A DNA stretch of 64,000 bases from Halostella limicola (lineage in GTDB: Archaea > Halobacteriota > Halobacteria > Halobacteriales > Natronoarchaeaceae), in assembly GCF_003675875.1 (NCBI RefSeq), contig NZ_RCDI01000002.1, positions 250,786-314,785 on the forward strand, read 5' to 3'. Positions 15,308-25,231 of this stretch are shown piece after piece. Every line of letters begins with the position of its first letter. Within the stretch, counting starts at the first letter, position 1. Position numbers and translations under genes: made by a program. The notes beneath the pieces are model-generated. The model was not told where the DNA came from. It did no database searches and was given only the letters and a program-made list of their open reading frames with translations.

Positions 15308-16441
15308 TTACTCGACGTAGTCGATGTCTTCCGCGCGCTGGGCGGCCTCTTCCTGCGCGGCCTCGTTGCGGCCGTAGATCTGCGGCGACTCGACGCCGGT
15401 GACGACGATCATCGTGCGCATGCTGCCTTCGAGGGTCTCGTCGATGGAGGTCCCCCAGATGATGCGGGCGTCGGGGTCGATCCGGTCGTAGATCTCCTCG
15501 ACGACGCCCTCGGCCTCCTCGATGGACATGTCCTGCCCGCCGGTGACGTTGACCAGCGCGGAGTTCGCGCCGGAGATGTCGACGTCGAGCAGCGGCGAGC
15601 GAAGCGCCGTCTTCACCGAGTCCTGCGCCTTCGCGTCGGAGTCGGACTCGCCGAGGCCGATCATGGCGACGCCGCCCCGCTCCATCACGGTGCGGACGTC
15701 GGCGAAGTCCAGGTTGACCAACCCGGGCTTGGTGATGAGCTCGGTGATGCCCTTCACGGAGCGCATCAGCACCTCGTCGGCGACCTTGAACGCCTGCCGG
15801 ACGGGGAGCTTGCCGACCGAGTCGAGCAGGCGGTCGTTCGGGACGACGATGACCGTGTCGCTCACGTCGCGGAGCCGTTCGAGGCCCGCCTCGGCGTTGG
15901 TCCGCCGTACCTCGCCCTCCGCGGTGAACGGCGTCGTGACGATCGAGATGGTGAGCGCCCCGGACTCGCGCGCGGCCTTCGCGACGACCGGCGCGGAGCC
16001 GGTCCCGGTGCCGCCGCCGAGGCCGGCGGTGACGAACACCATGTCGGAGCCGTCGATGGCGTCGACGATCTCGTCCTGCGATTCGATGGCGGCCTCCTCA
16101 CCGACCTGCGGGAGCGAGCCCGCGCCGCGGCCCTCCGTCTTCTGCTCGCCCATCAGGATCTTGGTGTCGGCCTCGATGCCGACGAGGTGCTGAACGTCGG
16201 TGTTCGCGGCGACCAGCTTCGCGCCGTGGATCCCCTCCTCGGCCATGCGGTCGACGGTGTTGCCGCCCGCGCCGCCGCAGCCGACCACCGTGATGTTGGT
16301 CTGGAGGTCTTCGAGAACGTCTTTCAGTTCGTCGTCAGTCATCTTCCCCGACGGGTTCACGTCCCGGTGCGCCCCCGGGTCCGTGGGATCAGCTCCCTCG
16401 TCTTCGGCCTCGTCGATTGCTTCGTCTACGATCGAATCCAT
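15308..16441 (-). CDS. ftsZ1: cell division protein FtsZ1
   Basis: A 377-residue tubulin homologue. The GTPase landmarks are [17 protein letters not shown] (50-66), the tubulin signature GGGTGTG at 142-148, PNDRLLDSV, and the T7 catalytic loop [11 protein letters not shown]. The N-terminal acidic extension of about 45 residues and the absence of a long FtsA-binding C-terminal peptide are as in haloarchaeal FtsZ1, which organises the division ring and recruits other components. It heads the ftsZ1-secE-spt5 block. Confidence 0.95.
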   Translation of the reverse strand: MDSIVDEAIDEAEDEGADPTDPGAHRDVNPSGKMTDDELKDVLEDLQTNITVVGCGGAGGNTVDRMAEEGIHGAKLVAANTDVQHLVGIEADTKILMGEQKTEGRGAGSLPQVGEEAAIESQDEIVDAIDGSDMVFVTAGLGGGTGTGSAPVVAKAARESGALTISIVTTPFTAEGEVRRTNAEAGLERLRDVSDTVIVVPNDRLLDSVGKLPVRQAFKVADEVLMRSVKGITELITKPGLVNLDFADVRTVMERGGVAMIGLGESDSDAKAQDSVKTALRSPLLDVDISGANSALVNVTGGQDMSIEEAEGVVEEIYDRIDPDARIIWGTSIDETLEGSMRTMIVVTGVESPQIYGRNEAAQEEAAQRAEDIDYVE

Positions 16442-16465
16442 TCTTAGGCCCCATTATTTGATGCA

Positions 16466-16474
16466 GGTTAATTA
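16466..16474 (-). promoter_or_regulatory. TATA-like box of ftsZ1
   Basis: GTAATTAAC on the minus strand, 25-33 bases upstream of the ftsZ1 ATG at 16441; short AT-rich patch in an otherwise GC-rich gap. Confidence 0.55.
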
Positions 16475-16520
16475 CCTTTCCCCCCGACCGCGGACAGATC
16501 CCTGATAGTTTAGGGCGAAA

Positions 16521-17879
16521 TTAGGTCTCGAACCGGTGCGTTCGCTCCGAGTGAACCACTTCGGGGGGGATCGTCTCGCCGTCGACGGTGACCGCCTCGC
16601 CGTCGGCCAGCGCGCCGAACTCGGGCCCCTGCGGGACGCCGAGCTTCGCGGCCAGTTCCGGGTCGAACGCGGTCTCGGTGGCGACGACGGCGTCGTCCTC
16701 GACGGCCACGTCGTCGAACTTCTCGCGGAGGATCGCCGCGAGCGCCTCGACGAGGTCGTCGAGGTCGTCGCCGGCCGGGACGGCCGCGCGGCCCCTGGCG
16801 CGCGTGCCGCCCTCGCGCGTCTCGAACGCGACCGTCGCCGACGCGACCGCCTCGCGCGTCGCGTCGGGGTCGATCGCCTGCGCCTCCGCGAGCAGGTCGT
16901 CGGGCAGGGGGACGACGTCGAAGTCGGCCGGGACGCGCTCGCCGCCGCCGTCGGAGTCGGGGTCGCGGCGTCGCGCGCGGTCGCCGAACCGCAGTCCGTC
17001 GTCGACCGGGACCAGCGCCGCTTCGAGCGCCTCGGCGAGCGAGAGGGGAACGTCGTCGACCTCCCGCGCCCACGTCTCGCTCACGGCGCGGTAGCCGAGG
17101 CCCTCGATCACGCCCTCCAGCTCGGGGCGGTCGCCGTCGACCACGGCGTGGGTCGCGCCGCTTTGCTCGAACGCCCGCCGGACCACGTCGCGGTTTTCCT
17201 CCGGCGCGCCCATCGCGTCCAGACACCAGTCGGCGGCGATGTGGCCCACTGCCCACCCCGTCTCGCGTACGATCCGGGTGAACCGCGGGGCGTAGTGGCC
17301 GCCGCCGAAGCCGACGAGCGTCCGGTCGCGGTGCGGGTCGACGCCGCGGAGGTCGAGGATGGCCCCCGCGACGGCGCGCGCGCCGGCCGGGTCCTCCCAC
17401 TCGGCCTCGCCGCTGCCGAGCTCGACGAACATGGACGGGACGCTCACCTCGCTCGGGCCGTGGTGCGTACACTCCATCCCGACGTCGTACTCCTCGGGCG
17501 CGCGCTCGGCGAACGCCGCGACGACGCGGGCGTGGGCGTTCGGACACGCCTCCGCGAGGGCCTGGTCCTGGCCGCCGTACTCCGCGGGACCGAAGTTCCC
17601 CGTGAAGTGCGCCGTCAGAAGCGCCCCCGTGTCGCCGGAGTGCCGCGACGCGAACGCGAGCCAGTCGGGGTCGTCGAACGCGGCCGCCGGGTCGTCGACG
17701 TGCAGGTGGAGGTCGTCGAACGTCCGGAGTTCGAAGCCGTCGGTTCGGTAGTAGACGCCGCCGCCGTCGGCGTCCGGCCGCTCCTCGTCCCGGCGGCGCT
17801 CCCAGTCGCCCAGTTCCAGCAGGTGCTCGCCGACGTGCTCGGAGGCCTCGTCCGCGCGGCTGACGACGATCGCTATCAC
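16521..17879 (-). CDS. dtdA: D-aminoacyl-tRNA deacylase (archaeal DTD2 type)
   Basis: A 452-residue enzyme that recycles D-aminoacyl-tRNA, and in plants and archaea also adducted aminoacyl-tRNAs. It starts with MIAIVVSRADEAS and has the DTD2/GEK1 hallmarks: ALLTAHFTGNFG, VGMECTHHGPSEVSVPSMFVELGS (catalytic/zinc His pair) and LVGFGGGHYAPRFT. The core ends near residue 280. The C-terminal third (about 330-452) is a haloarchaeal extension containing AKLGVPQGPEFGALADGEAV, similar to the C-terminal tail motif of RNase Z. It is on the same strand as ftsZ1, about 80 bases upstream of it. Confidence 0.93.
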   Translation of the reverse strand: MIAIVVSRADEASEHVGEHLLELGDWERRRDEERPDADGGGVYYRTDGFELRTFDDLHLHVDDPAAAFDDPDWLAFASRHSGDTGALLTAHFTGNFGPAEYGGQDQALAEACPNAHARVVAAFAERAPEEYDVGMECTHHGPSEVSVPSMFVELGSGEAEWEDPAGARAVAGAILDLRGVDPHRDRTLVGFGGGHYAPRFTRIVRETGWAVGHIAADWCLDAMGAPEENRDVVRRAFEQSGATHAVVDGDRPELEGVIEGLGYRAVSETWAREVDDVPLSLAEALEAALVPVDDGLRFGDRARRRDPDSDGGGERVPADFDVVPLPDDLLAEAQAIDPDATREAVASATVAFETREGGTRARGRAAVPAGDDLDDLVEALAAILREKFDDVAVEDDAVVATETAFDPELAAKLGVPQGPEFGALADGEAVTVDGETIPPEVVHSERTHRFET

Positions 17880-17962
17880 TCGCGGCGGTTGTTCGCGGGC
17901 GGGAAAAAGCGTGTCGACAGCGACGCGTCGGCGTACGCGGAACGAGGCCGCCGGTCCGGTGG

Positions 17963-19270
17963 TCAGTCAGACTCGACCACGGGCTGGCCGCCGGTGGCGT
18001 TCGCCTTCGCCAGTCGGCCGACGGTCCGCACGTGGTCCATCTGCGTGAGGAACATGACGCCGCCGATGATCATGTAGACGACGGTGTAGACGATGAGCAG
18101 GTCGAAGGTGCTGATGAACTCGACCACGCCCCGGATGTGGAGGTACTCGATGAGCACCTGCGAGACGAACAGCACGAGCAGCGTCACCGCCTCGCGCATC
18201 GTGATGCGGAAGTTGATCAGCACGGCGAGCGCGAAGAAGCTCTGCGCCGCCGTGATCCAGATCTCGGCCGCCTGCTTGGAGTTGAACTCCAGCACGCCGT
18301 AGCTCCCCAGCGAGATGCTGTAGACGACGCCGAGCGTCCCGATGAGCAGCGTCCACTGGTTGAGCTTCGAGGAGATGAGCGCGTTGAAGGCCGCGGTCGT
18401 CCGCGCCTTGTTCACGAGGTAGGCGGTGACGATCAGCTCCGGGCTCTCGCTCGCCAGCGGCGCGACCCACTGGATCATGAAGAACTCGGGGATGCCGTAC
18501 TGGATACCGATCTCCTCCAGCCCGTGTGCGAACGGCTCGACCGCGGTGAAGATGAGGTAGCCGGAGTAGGCGAAGAGCACGAGGACGGCAGGTATCCGCG
18601 TGGTCTTCGGCGTCTTCTGGAGGTACGCCGGCACGCCAACGTGCACCTCGTCGTCCTCGGGTTCGCCGCGGACGATGATCCCGATGTAGACGACGTAGAT
18701 GCCGACGAGGATGATCAGGTCGAGCGCGCCGATCCCGCCGTTGAGCGGGACGAAGAAGGCCCACAGGGTCGCGAGCGCGAGGAAGAACACTTCGGTGGCG
18801 ATGCTCCGGTCGAGCAGGACGGCGTCCTTGAGGAAGCCGTCGTTGTGTTCGACCGCCACGTCCCCGCTTGTCTTCGCGCGGTAGATGGAGAACAGGGCGA
18901 TGCCGGACCAGCCGAGCCCGATGAGGATCCGGTTCGCGCCGGTCATGTTGGCGACGGCGAGGTCGCCAGCGCCGGGCCGTCCCTGACCCGCCTGCCACGC
19001 GTACAGGGCGTCGACGGCGTACTCGGGCGCCACCGCCAGGATGGCGAGCACGGCGATGGCGAACGCGCGCGGCACGTCCTTCTCCGCGGTCTCGGCGCCC
19101 CAAGCGAGCAGGAACGACGCGCCGAGGACCGATAGTCCGCTCACGGCGACGGTGCCCACGTGACCGAGCGACTCCGCCATCCCCGTGAGGTCGACGACGA
19201 CCCACGGGATTGTCACCAGCGTCACGACCGCGACGGCGACGAGAGGGTGTTGCAGCCGATTCTTCATCAT
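17963..19270 (-). CDS. sodium/calcium exchanger-family membrane protein
   Basis: A 435-residue protein with about eleven hydrophobic segments and two related alpha-repeats of the Na_Ca_ex fold. The first repeat reads VLAILAVAPEYAVDALYAWQ, with NMTGANRILIGLGWS after it; the second reads WVAPLASESPELIVTAYLV and AFNALISSKLNQWTLLIGTL. The acidic residues E (APEY, ASESPE) are the ion ligands of the CaCA superfamily. It likely exchanges Ca2+ or another cation against Na+ or H+ at the cytoplasmic membrane. Two adjacent ATG codons (19270, 19267) are equally possible starts. It diverges from aroE. Confidence 0.85.
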   Translation of the reverse strand: MMKNRLQHPLVAVAVVTLVTIPWVVVDLTGMAESLGHVGTVAVSGLSVLGASFLLAWGAETAEKDVPRAFAIAVLAILAVAPEYAVDALYAWQAGQGRPGAGDLAVANMTGANRILIGLGWSGIALFSIYRAKTSGDVAVEHNDGFLKDAVLLDRSIATEVFFLALATLWAFFVPLNGGIGALDLIILVGIYVVYIGIIVRGEPEDDEVHVGVPAYLQKTPKTTRIPAVLVLFAYSGYLIFTAVEPFAHGLEEIGIQYGIPEFFMIQWVAPLASESPELIVTAYLVNKARTTAAFNALISSKLNQWTLLIGTLGVVYSISLGSYGVLEFNSKQAAEIWITAAQSFFALAVLINFRITMREAVTLLVLFVSQVLIEYLHIRGVVEFISTFDLLIVYTVVYMIIGGVMFLTQMDHVRTVGRLAKANATGGQPVVESD

Positions 19271-19354
19271 CAGGGTGGACAGCCACGCCGAAGGTAGTTC
19301 TTGCGTTGTCCGGAGAGCGTGTCTGTTATTGTGACACGGAACGGCGTGTCGCAC

Positions 19355-20179
19355 ATGGACGTCTACGGACTGGTCGGCAACCCCGTCGGCCACTCGCTGT
19401 CGCCGCCGATGCACGAGGCGGCGTACGACGCGTTGGACATCGACGCGCGCTACGTCACGTTCGAACCGGAGAAAGGCGACATCGCGGCCGCGGTCGAGGG
19501 CGCGGACGCGCTCGGCGTCGCCGGGCTGAACGTCACCATCCCGTTCAAGCGCGACGTGCTGGAGGTCGTCGAGGCCGACGATCTCGCGACCCGCATCGGC
19601 GCGGTCAACACCGTCGACTTCTCGGGCGACCGCCCGACCGGGCACAACACCGACGCCGCGGGCGCGCGCCGATCGCTCGAAGACCACGGCGCGGACCTCG
19701 ACGGCGCTTCGGCGGTCGTCGTCGGCGCGGGCGGGGCGGGCCGCGCGATCGCGTTCGCGCTGTCCGACGCCGGGTCGACCGTCCGGATCGCCAACCGCAC
19801 CGAGTCGACGGCGCACGACCTCGCCGACGAGGTGCCCGGCGCGAGCGGCCACGGGCTCGACGCCGTTCCCGAACTCCTCGCGGACGCCGACGTGCTCGTC
19901 AACGCGACGAGCGTCGGGATGGAGGAGGACGCCTCACCGGTGCCCGCGGACGCGCTCCACGGGAACCTGACGGTGATGGACGCGGTGTACACCCCGCTGG
20001 AGACGCGCCTGCTCCGGGACGCGGACGCCGCCGGCGCGACGACGGTCGACGGCGCGTGGATGCTGCTGTATCAGGGGGCGGAAGCGTTCGAGCGCTGGAC
20101 CGGCCGCGACGCCCCCGTCGACGCGATGAACGAGGCGCTCAGGGATCGTCTCGAACCGATGGCGGACGAGTTTAAGTAG
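19355..20179 (+). CDS. aroE: shikimate dehydrogenase
   Basis: A 274-residue enzyme reducing 3-dehydroshikimate to shikimate with [25 protein letters not shown] is the substrate-binding N terminus; K65 in [10 protein letters not shown] is the catalytic lysine and the Asp in HNTDAAGA its partner. [16 protein letters not shown] (about 124-139) is the NADPH loop, followed by [10 protein letters not shown]. The ATG at 19355 starts exactly at the family N terminus. It lies 22 bases before a small helix-hairpin-helix gene and about 700 bases before the chorismate-using pab cluster on the same strand. Confidence 0.94.
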   Translation: MDVYGLVGNPVGHSLSPPMHEAAYDALDIDARYVTFEPEKGDIAAAVEGADALGVAGLNVTIPFKRDVLEVVEADDLATRIGAVNTVDFSGDRPTGHNTDAAGARRSLEDHGADLDGASAVVVGAGGAGRAIAFALSDAGSTVRIANRTESTAHDLADEVPGASGHGLDAVPELLADADVLVNATSVGMEEDASPVPADALHGNLTVMDAVYTPLETRLLRDADAAGATTVDGAWMLLYQGAEAFERWTGRDAPVDAMNEALRDRLEPMADEFK

Positions 20180-20201
20180 GGCGAAAATCTATTGTCAGCC
20201 A

Positions 20202-20831
20202 ATGGTGCTGAAAAAGCTGAAGTCGTTGCTCGGATTCGACGACGACGAGTCCGACGCCGAGCGACAACGCGACGTCGGCGTGACGGTCGAGCGGGAACCC
20301 GCGGAGGAGCCCGACACCGGGTCGGAGGACGCGGTGAAGGGGACCGACACCTCCCCGGGGGCGGGCGAGACGGCCGCGGGAAGCGGCGCGGCCGAGCCGT
20401 CCGAACCGACCGACGCGCCATCCGAACCGACCGACGCGGCGAGCGTCGAGGAACCCGACGAACCGGTCGTCGAGGCGGACGACGAGCCGGCTGCCGGAGA
20501 GAGCGAACCCGCCGAGCCGGCCGACGAGGCCGCCAGCGAGGACGAACTCATCGAGGAAGCCGTCGAGGACGAGACCGCGGAGGAGGCCGAGGAAGACGAG
20601 ACCGCGGAGGCGGCCGGCGAGGAGACGGCCGCCGAACCGTCCGACGGGGCTGACGGCGAGGACGTCACCGAGATCAAGGGGATTGGCCCGGCCTACGGCG
20701 AGCGCCTGGCGAACGTCGGCATCGACAGCGTCGCGCAGCTGGCCGACGCCGACGCCGAGGAGATCGCGGCCCAGACCGACCTCTCCGAGAAGCGCGTCAG
20801 CGAGTGGATCGAACGGGCGAAGGTCCGATAA
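20202..20831 (+). CDS. acidic protein with C-terminal helix-hairpin-helix domain
   Basis: A 209-residue protein. A basic N-terminal helix ([16 protein letters not shown]) is followed by a long low-complexity Glu/Asp/Ala/Pro stretch (25-150), then a C-terminal HHH_5-like domain (152-209) with [34 protein letters not shown] and [11 protein letters not shown] modules bind DNA backbone or mediate protein contacts. The same domain closes the phasin-like protein at 48360-49313. No enzymatic part is present. The disordered middle is compatible with a scaffold or DNA-binding role; function unknown. Confidence 0.78.
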   Translation: MVLKKLKSLLGFDDDESDAERQRDVGVTVEREPAEEPDTGSEDAVKGTDTSPGAGETAAGSGAAEPSEPTDAPSEPTDAASVEEPDEPVVEADDEPAAGESEPAEPADEAASEDELIEEAVEDETAEEAEEDETAEAAGEETAAEPSDGADGEDVTEIKGIGPAYGERLANVGIDSVAQLADADAEEIAAQTDLSEKRVSEWIERAKVR

Positions 20832-20869
20832 CCGGAAGAGCGTTGGTGAGCGGTGACTTCTCCTCGGAC

Positions 20870-22483
20870 ATGACTGACCCCGTCGCGACGACCGACCGCG
20901 AGTCGTTCCGCCGGACGGCCGCGTCCGCCCCGGCGGGCGCCCGTGTCCCCGTCGAGGTCCGCGTCCGCGTCCCGGATCCCTTCGATGCGTACCGCCGGGC
21001 GCGCCGCGGCGACGGCGGCGACGCCTACCTCGAAACGACCGGCGGGCAGTCCGGCTGGGGCTACTTCGGCGTCGACCCGGTCGACCGACTGACCGTCAGC
21101 GCCGACGCCGCGGGCCGGAAGGGACACCCCTCGCTCGCCGCGCTGGAGGGGTTGCTGGCCGGCGAAACCCTCCACCGGGGAGACTGCGACGTTCCCTACC
21201 CCTGCGGCGCGATCGGGTGGATCTCCTACGACGTGGCCCGCGAACTGGAGGACCTGCCGGCGTCGGCCGAGGACGACCGCGGCCTCCCCCGACTGCAGGT
21301 CGCCGCCTACGACCGCTTCGCCGCGTGGGAGGAGCCCCGCGACGCGGCCGACGGCGGTGGCGAAGGGTCGGACGCCGACGAGGTGGGCGTCGTCCTCCGC
21401 GTGACCGCCTGCCCGCGCGTCGGCGGGCCAGACGCCCCGACCGAGGACGATATCGTCGCCGCGTACGAGCGCGGCCGGGAGCGCGCGCTGGAACTGGCGC
21501 GGGCGGCCGTCGACGGCGACGCGACAGTCGGCGACCCGCCCGCCGAGACGGACGCCGCCACCTTCGAGAGCGACTGCGGCCGCGACGCCTTCGCGGACCG
21601 CGTGCGGACCGTCAAGGAGTACGTCCGGGCGGGCGACACGTTTCAGGCGAACGTCTCCCAGCGCCTGACCGCGCCCGCCGCAGTCCACCCCGTCGAGGCG
21701 TTCGACGCCGTCCGGCGCGTCAACCCCGCGCCCTACTCCGCGCTGCTGGAGTTCCCCGGCGTCGACCTGGTGAGCGCGAGCCCCGAACTCCTCCTCGAAC
21801 GCGAGGGCGACCGCCTCCGGACGGAACCGATCGCCGGCACGCGCCCGCGCGGCGCGACGCCCACCGAGGACGAGGAGCTGGAGGCGGACCTTACGACGGA
21901 CGAGAAGGAGCGCGCGGAGCACGCGATGCTGGTCGACCTCGAACGCAACGACCTCGGGAAGGTCAGCGAGTACGGCAGCGTCGCGGTCGAGGAGTACCGC
22001 CGCGTCGACCGGTACTCGGAGGTGATGCATCTCGTCTCCTCCGTGACAGGCGAACTCCGCGACGACGCGAGCCTCGCCGACGCGATAGCCGCGACGTTCC
22101 CCGGCGGCACCATCACCGGCGCGCCCAAGCCCCGGACGATGGAGATCATCGACGAGGTGGAGGCGACCCGGCGCGGCCCCTACACCGGCAGCGTCGGTAT
22201 CTTCGGCTACGACGGGCGCGCGACGCTGAACATCGTCATCCGGACGCTCGTGCGCAGCGGCGACCGGTACCACCTGCGCGTCGGCGCGGGCGTCGTGGAC
22301 GACTCCGACCCCGACCGCGAGTACGACGAGACGCTCGACAAGGCCCGCGCGCTGGTGACTGCCGTCGACGAGGCGCTCGGCGAGCGGGCGGGACTGGCGG
22401 TAGAGGGCGACGAGTCGAGCGACGCGGCGACCGCCGCGGCCGAGGCGCCCGCCGACGCGGACTCCGACGGTGGTGCGCCGTGA
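20870..22483 (+). CDS. pabB: chorismate-binding enzyme: ADC synthase component I (PabB) or TrpE paralogue
   Basis: A 537-residue chorismate-utilising enzyme. Catalytic landmarks are [15 protein letters not shown] (255-269), [25 protein letters not shown] (in the PIAGT motif at 320-324), [22 protein letters not shown] and [19 protein letters not shown]. The immediate partners are a glutamine amidotransferase and a class IV aminotransferase-fold lyase, the order pabB-pabA-pabC, which points to p-aminobenzoate synthesis for folate. Against this, PIAGT carries Ala where classical PabB has Lys, as in anthranilate synthase TrpE. No trp gene is nearby. I favour PabB from context. It starts 38 bases after the HHH gene. 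Confidence 0.8.
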   Translation: MTDPVATTDRESFRRTAASAPAGARVPVEVRVRVPDPFDAYRRARRGDGGDAYLETTGGQSGWGYFGVDPVDRLTVSADAAGRKGHPSLAALEGLLAGETLHRGDCDVPYPCGAIGWISYDVARELEDLPASAEDDRGLPRLQVAAYDRFAAWEEPRDAADGGGEGSDADEVGVVLRVTACPRVGGPDAPTEDDIVAAYERGRERALELARAAVDGDATVGDPPAETDAATFESDCGRDAFADRVRTVKEYVRAGDTFQANVSQRLTAPAAVHPVEAFDAVRRVNPAPYSALLEFPGVDLVSASPELLLEREGDRLRTEPIAGTRPRGATPTEDEELEADLTTDEKERAEHAMLVDLERNDLGKVSEYGSVAVEEYRRVDRYSEVMHLVSSVTGELRDDASLADAIAATFPGGTITGAPKPRTMEIIDEVEATRRGPYTGSVGIFGYDGRATLNIVIRTLVRSGDRYHLRVGAGVVDDSDPDREYDETLDKARALVTAVDEALGERAGLAVEGDESSDAATAAAEAPADADSDGGAP

Positions 22484-23166
22484 TCCTCGTGATCGACAAC
22501 TACGACTCGTTCGCCTACAACCTCGTCCAGTACGTCGGCGAGGCCGTCGCCTCACCGTGCCCCGCGACGGAGTCGGGGAACGGCGGCGGGGCCGCCACCG
22601 TCCTCGACCGCGACGCCGACGGCGTCGTCGTCCGGCGCAACGACGGGATAGACGTCGCGGGGATCCGCGAGCTGGACCCGGACGGCATCGTCGTCTCGCC
22701 CGGCCCGGGAACGCCGGCGGAGGCGGGCGTCTCGATACCGGTCTTCGCCGAGACCGACTACCCGGCGCTAGGGGTCTGTCTGGGTCACCAGGCGCTCTGT
22801 GCCGCTCACGGCGCGCCGGTGGGGCGCGCGCCGGAGGTCGTCCACGGCAAGCCCTCGCTGGTCACCCACGACGGCGAGGGAGTCTTCGAGGACCTGCCGG
22901 ACCCCTTCGAGGTCGGACGCTACCACTCGCTGGCGGTCGAGCGCGCGGACCTCCCGGACCCCCTCGTCGAGACGGCGCGGACCGACGACGAGCGCGCCGT
23001 CCTGATGGGCGTGCGCCACGAGTCGAAGCCCCACGTCGGGGTCCAGTTCCACCCGGAGAGCATCCTCACCGGCACCGCGGAGCGCGAGGCCGGTGACGAA
23101 TCGACGGCCCGGTCGCTCGACGCGGGCAAGCGATTGATACGCAACTTCGTATGCAGTACCACGTAG
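22480..23166 (+). CDS. pabA: glutamine amidotransferase subunit (PabA/TrpG family)
   Basis: A 228-residue class I glutamine amidotransferase delivering ammonia to the chorismate enzyme. C100 in [10 protein letters not shown] is the nucleophile; the His-Glu pair is in [30 protein letters not shown] is the N-terminal signature. Residues 21-47 are an insertion between the first helix and the VVVRRND strand, longer than in most members. No ATG exists; the GTG at 22480 overlaps the pabB stop (GTGA), indicating translational coupling. It overlaps the next gene by 16 bases. Confidence 0.88.
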   Translation: MILVIDNYDSFAYNLVQYVGEAVASPCPATESGNGGGAATVLDRDADGVVVRRNDGIDVAGIRELDPDGIVVSPGPGTPAEAGVSIPVFAETDYPALGVCLGHQALCAAHGAPVGRAPEVVHGKPSLVTHDGEGVFEDLPDPFEVGRYHSLAVERADLPDPLVETARTDDERAVLMGVRHESKPHVGVQFHPESILTGTAEREAGDESTARSLDAGKRLIRNFVCSTT

Positions 23167-24008
23167 ACGGCGACCTCGTCCCGGCCGAAGAGGCGACGGT
23201 GAGCGTCCGCGACCGCGGGTTCATGTACGGCGACGCCGCCTTCGAGACGCTGCGGGCCTACGGCGGCGACGTGTTCGAGTGGCGCGCCCACGTCGAGCGC
23301 CTCGAACGGACCTGCGAGTCGCTCGGCATCGACCACGGCGTCTCCGACGCCGACCTGCGCGTCCGCGTGCAGGAGGTGCTCGACGCGAACGACCTCGACG
23401 ACGCCTACGTCCGCCTCTCGATCACCCGCGGCGTCCAGCCCGGGAAGCTGACGCCGAGTCCCGACGTGGACCCGACGGTGGTGGTGATCGCGAAGGAACT
23501 CCCCCGAGGTGGCGTCGAGGGGTCGCCAGTGTGGGACGACCCCGCGACCGTCCAGACGGTCGAGACGCGGAAGCCGGCCGACGCCGCGCTCCCGGCCGAC
23601 GCGAAGACGCACAACTACCTGAACGGCATCCTCGCGCGCAACGAGCTCGTCGACGCCGACGAGGCGCTCCTGCGCGGCCCGGAGGGGGACGTCGCCGAGG
23701 GCGCGACGAGCAACCTCTTTTTCGTCGACGACGCCGGGCTTCACACCCCGAGCGAGGACCTGCCCATCCTGCCGGGGGTCACGCGCTCGGTCGTCGCGGA
23801 CCTGGTCGAGTCGGAGACCGACGTGCCCCTCCGGACCGGTCGCTACGCGTCGGAGGACGTCCGCGAGGCCGAGGAAGCGTTTCTCACCAACACGTCCTGG
23901 GAGGTCCGCCCGGTCGCCGCGGTCGACGGCGTGGAGATCGGCGACGGCCCGGTGACGAACCTGCTGGCGCGCCTGTTCGACGCGCTGGTCGAGCGCCGGC
24001 ACTACTGA
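23151..24008 (+). CDS. pabC: class IV aminotransferase-fold enzyme, likely aminodeoxychorismate lyase
   Basis: A 285-residue PLP fold-type IV protein. SVRDRGFMYGDAAFETLRAY (17-36) and LTPSPDVDPTVVVIAKELP precede the lysine in DAKTHNYLNGILARNE, the conserved K of this fold, and EGATSNLFFVDD follows. Branched-chain aminotransferases share the fold, but position as the third gene in a pabB-pabA block with a 16-base overlap supports 4-amino-4-deoxychorismate lyase, which releases PABA and pyruvate. D-amino acid or branched-chain transaminase activity cannot be excluded by sequence alone. Confidence 0.85.
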   Translation: MQYHVDGDLVPAEEATVSVRDRGFMYGDAAFETLRAYGGDVFEWRAHVERLERTCESLGIDHGVSDADLRVRVQEVLDANDLDDAYVRLSITRGVQPGKLTPSPDVDPTVVVIAKELPRGGVEGSPVWDDPATVQTVETRKPADAALPADAKTHNYLNGILARNELVDADEALLRGPEGDVAEGATSNLFFVDDAGLHTPSEDLPILPGVTRSVVADLVESETDVPLRTGRYASEDVREAEEAFLTNTSWEVRPVAAVDGVEIGDGPVTNLLARLFDALVERRHY

Positions 24009-24069
24009 CGGCCGCCCCGCGCCGGGGCGCTTTCGCACCATTCAAACCGCCCGGCCTCTCAGGACCTCC

Positions 24070-24501
24070 ATGGACGAGGACGACCGGATCGCCGACGCGG
24101 ACGACGTGCCCGACGACGGGACGCTCCTCTTTACGGTCCGCGACGGCTTCGACGAGACGGAGGTCGTGCTGACGCGGCTGAACGGCGAAAGCGGTGGCGA
24201 CGGCGTCGTCGCCTGGAAGAACTACTGCCAGCACTGGACCGACGTGCGCCTCGACAAGGGGTCCGGCGCGGCGATGCGCGACGGCGAGATACTCTGTGAG
24301 AAACACGGCGCGACGTTCCGCGCGTCGGACGGCGAGTGCACGCACGGCCCCTGCGAGGGCGCGACGCTGGACGAGGTCGACGTGTCGGTCGAGGACGGCG
24401 GCGTCTACCTCTCGGACGACCGCTTCGAGTTCAAGGCGGTCGGGCCGTCGGCGGACGTCGACCTCTCGACCGGTAGCCGGATCGACTTCGACGGGACGTA
24501 G
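24070..24501 (+). CDS. Rieske [2Fe-2S] domain protein
   Basis: A 143-residue soluble protein made mostly of one Rieske fold. The cluster ligands are C-x-H in KNYCQHWTDVRL (near residue 55) and C-x-x-H in EILCEKHGATF (about 20 residues later), the paired motif that binds the cluster with two Cys and two His. There is no membrane anchor and no oxygenase partner adjacent, so it is more like a ferredoxin-type Rieske carrier than a bc1 or dioxygenase subunit. It follows the pab cluster by about 60 bases; a functional link is not apparent. Confidence 0.85.
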   Translation: MDEDDRIADADDVPDDGTLLFTVRDGFDETEVVLTRLNGESGGDGVVAWKNYCQHWTDVRLDKGSGAAMRDGEILCEKHGATFRASDGECTHGPCEGATLDEVDVSVEDGGVYLSDDRFEFKAVGPSADVDLSTGSRIDFDGT

Positions 24502-24651
24502 CTACAGGTCCCGGGCCTTTCCCAGATGTCGGAGCGTCCCGCCGCAGTCGGAGCACTCGCGGGAGTCCACCCCCGTCGTTCTGGCCCCGCACGTTAAACA
24601 TTCGTACGCTTCGATCCCCTCGGTCGTGATTTCCGGGCGCATATTCTCCAT
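24502..24651 (-). CDS. 49-residue rubrerythrin-like zinc-ribbon protein
   Basis: A very small protein with two knuckles, C-L-T-C at 18-21 and C-S-D-C at 33-36, a rubredoxin/zinc-ribbon spacing. Haloarchaeal genomes carry many such proteins (DUF7129, rubrerythrin-like). It may bind iron or zinc. It starts at the ATG at 24651 and ends one base from the end of the convergent Rieske gene. Twenty-one residues past the ribbon are basic (RHLGKARDL end). Function unknown. Confidence 0.72.
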   Translation of the reverse strand: MENMRPEITTEGIEAYECLTCGARTTGVDSRECSDCGGTLRHLGKARDL

Positions 24652-24755
24652 ATTGGTGTGTGACAAAGTAACTGGTTCCCTGAGACACCTAGGAGACGTT
24701 AAATTCTCTACCGACTCCTAGAGGGAGGAAAGTTCACGAACGGGCACGGCGCCGG

Positions 24756-25046
24756 CTACTCGACCTTGAACGACGGTTCCTCGATCGACTCGCTCTTGCA
24801 CTCGGGACACCGCGAGGGGCGGTTCGCCAGGTCGTCGAAGTCGGTGAAGCCGCAATCGCGACACTCCGGCGGCGCGGCGAGCAACTGCTCGCCCGTCCCG
24901 TCGAGCGAGCGCGCGACGTGCTGGACGTGACTCAGGGCGACTTCGGCGGTCGTGTCGAACTCGGTGGCGAGCGCGGAGAGCGACAGCGTCTCCTCGCGCA
25001 ACCGGTCGGCCATCCGCTCGCGGGTGGTGGCGTCGGCCTCGCGCAT
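24756..25046 (-). CDS. HTH plus zinc-ribbon predicted transcription regulator
   Basis: A 96-residue protein. The N-terminal half is helical with a winged-helix feel (ERMADRLREETLSLSALATEFDTTAEVALSHVQHV); the C-terminal half is a zinc ribbon with CRDCGF and CPECKS, spaced about 17 residues. This layout matches archaeal predicted regulators that combine an HTH with a C-terminal zinc ribbon. The ATG at 25046 fits the start of the helical region. An inverted repeat CTAGGAG (24689-24695)/CTCCTAG (24715-24721) lies downstream of its stop and may serve termination or the next gene's promoter. Confidence 0.78.
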   Translation of the reverse strand: MREADATTRERMADRLREETLSLSALATEFDTTAEVALSHVQHVARSLDGTGEQLLAAPPECRDCGFTDFDDLANRPSRCPECKSESIEEPSFKVE

Positions 25047-25231
25047 ACGCCCTCTCGACGCTCCGCGGATAAAGGCTTTCAGGGCGAACCGGACGAGGGG
25101 CCAGGGGCCGCGCAACCCGACGGTAGGAGCTTCGATCCTTCGGAGCCCTCGTTCGCTGCGCTCGCGACTTTTTCTGGTCGGCGTTTGTTGGCCGACGGCC
25201 GCCGAAGGCGTCCAGAGGGGAAAAAGATGCC

